A stretch of DNA of 14,776 nucleotides. It comes from JACMOY01 sp046590855 (GTDB lineage: Bacteria; Actinomycetota; Actinomycetes; Actinomycetales; Angustibacteraceae). The stretch lies in assembly GCA_046590855.1 (NCBI GenBank), contig JBKJTJ010000196.1, positions 1 through 14,776 of the forward strand, in the 5' to 3' direction. Both the position numbers and the translations under genes were made by a program. The notes under the pieces were generated by a model, which saw only the letters and a list, made by a program, of their open reading frames with translations, did not search any database and was not told the DNA's origin. Position 1 is the first letter of the stretch, and the number at the start of each line of letters is the position of its first letter. Of this stretch, positions 14,063-14,776 are shown piece by piece.

Positions 14063-14776
14063 CTACCGGTACGCCGGCTGGGGTTGGTCCGCGACCACTC
14101 GACCCGCCGCACCCGGCCCCGGGTGCTCGTGGTTCAGCCGGGCGACGTGCTTGCGGGCGTGCGCAATCGCCGCGGGCAGGTCGGCGAACACGTGGCCGCG
14201 AGCCAGCGCAGGTAGCAGGGTACCGACGGCGGTCAGCAGTCGAGTGTGCTCGGGGCTGGCGCCCTTGAGCAGGACGGTGATGTCCCGGTCGGCGAGCTGG
14301 TCGACGATCTCACCAAGGGCGCGCGCCCCGGTCGCGTCCAGCAACCCGACCCCGCTCAGGCGCAGGATGACGACCCGCACGTCGGCGGTCGCGGTCAGCT
14401 CGGACAGGAACCGGACGGACGCTGCGAAGAACAGTGGCCCGTCGAGCCGGTAGGTGAGCACGTGGGCGGCCAGCAGCGCGTGCTCGGCGTCGCTGTCGAT
14501 CCCGTCGTCGACCAGCGGCTCGGGCACCGCCCGAGCGGTCTTCGCGAGGTGTGACAGGGCGAGGACTCCGGCGACGACCAGGCCGATCTCGACGGCCACG
14601 ATCAGGTCGAACGCCACCGTGGCCACCGCCGTGAGGCCGAACACCAGGGTGTCGCCGCGAGTGGAGTGCACGACCGCGCGCACGTTGTGCCGCTCGACCA
14701 TCCGGTAGGCCGTGACGATGAGCACGCCGGCGAGCGCGACCAAGGGGATGCGGCCGACCAGGTCCGAGGCGCCGTA
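14063..14776 (-). CDS. SulP-family anion transporter, C-terminal part with STAS domain
   Basis: The minus strand is open from the window edge to the TGA at 14065-14063 (237 residues), so the N-terminal transport core is outside. The visible part begins YGASDLVGRIPLVALAGVLIV, with further helices around FGLTAVATVAFDLIVAVEIGLVVAGVLAL, as at the end of a SulP/SLC26 membrane domain. A cytoplasmic STAS domain follows: HVLTYRLDGPLFFAASVRFLSEL, then VRVVILRLSGVGLLDATGARALGEI and ITVLLKGASPEHTRLL. In SulP proteins this domain regulates transport of sulfate, bicarbonate or other anions. The loop reads D-A-T-G, keeping the phosphosite-like threonine. The Pro/Arg-rich tail is probably disordered. Substrate cannot be judged from this part. 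A strong terminator follows 17 bases downstream. Confidence 0.88.
   Translation of the reverse strand, partial: YGASDLVGRIPLVALAGVLIVTAYRMVERHNVRAVVHSTRGDTLVFGLTAVATVAFDLIVAVEIGLVVAGVLALSHLAKTARAVPEPLVDDGIDSDAEHALLAAHVLTYRLDGPLFFAASVRFLSELTATADVRVVILRLSGVGLLDATGARALGEIVDQLADRDITVLLKGASPEHTRLLTAVGTLLPALARGHVFADLPAAIAHARKHVARLNHEHPGPGAAGRVVADQPQPAYR

Noticed and set aside
13919..14215. 98-codon plus-strand frame starting MNRTATRDGW, preceded by GGAG
   Set aside because: It runs antisense into the SulP gene and through the repeat array and terminator hairpin, its GGAG is only two to three bases from the ATG, and its composition is Arg/Pro noise.

Overview
The window is high-GC DNA whose core genes show strong G/C preference at third codon positions, many GTG starts and 4-base ATGA/GTGA gene overlaps. 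The order lexA - LysM protein - nrdR - nrdJ, together with actinobacterial (TCGAAC-N4-GTTCGA type) LexA boxes, points to an actinomycete, probably from the Micrococcales/Intrasporangiaceae-like part of the phylum. The family assignment is inference; the phylum is well supported.

Layout: (1) 1-164, minus strand, is the start of a gene resembling CrtA-like monooxygenase proteins. (2) 286-1811 is a two-gene envelope unit: a DUF6318-like lipoprotein and, overlapping it by ATGA, a secreted protein with a PKD-like module. (3) 1963-5361 is a tightly chained four-gene operon: STAS-domain protein, acyl-CoA dehydrogenase-like protein, PIG-L deacetylase fused to a NodS-like methyltransferase, and a family 2 glycosyltransferase. 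All three junctions are GTGA overlaps. A perfect 14-bp LacI/CebR-like palindrome lies upstream. The gene set recalls the deacetylase + N-methyltransferase + glycosyltransferase logic of Nod-factor synthesis and is the best candidate here for an undescribed pathway. It ends head-on against lexA, the two stop codons sharing the palindrome CTAG. (4) 5358-6819 is the SOS module: lexA, and divergently a LysM membrane protein of the ChiZ/DivS/YneA type. Between them lie one box on the lexA promoter, one intermediate box, and two directly abutting boxes at the start of the LysM transcript. (5) 7113-10566 is the nucleotide-reduction operon: NrdR repressor and class II, B12-dependent ribonucleotide reductase NrdJ. 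Upstream is a cluster of DnaA-box-like sequences.

(6) 10567-14008 is an accessory-looking block of visibly lower third-position GC with two divergent MFS transporters. Imperfect inverted repeats (about 10584-10610 and 13963-13985) bound it, and GACA/TGTC-rich motifs occur at both borders and in front of the first transporter. The second transporter is preceded by a likely leaderless six-codon leader peptide and a hairpin, suggesting attenuation control as in inducible antibiotic efflux genes. (7) 14063-14776, minus strand, is the C-terminal end of a SulP-type anion transporter with its STAS domain, followed by a strong terminator hairpin.

All family calls rest on reading motifs by eye; no database search was possible.
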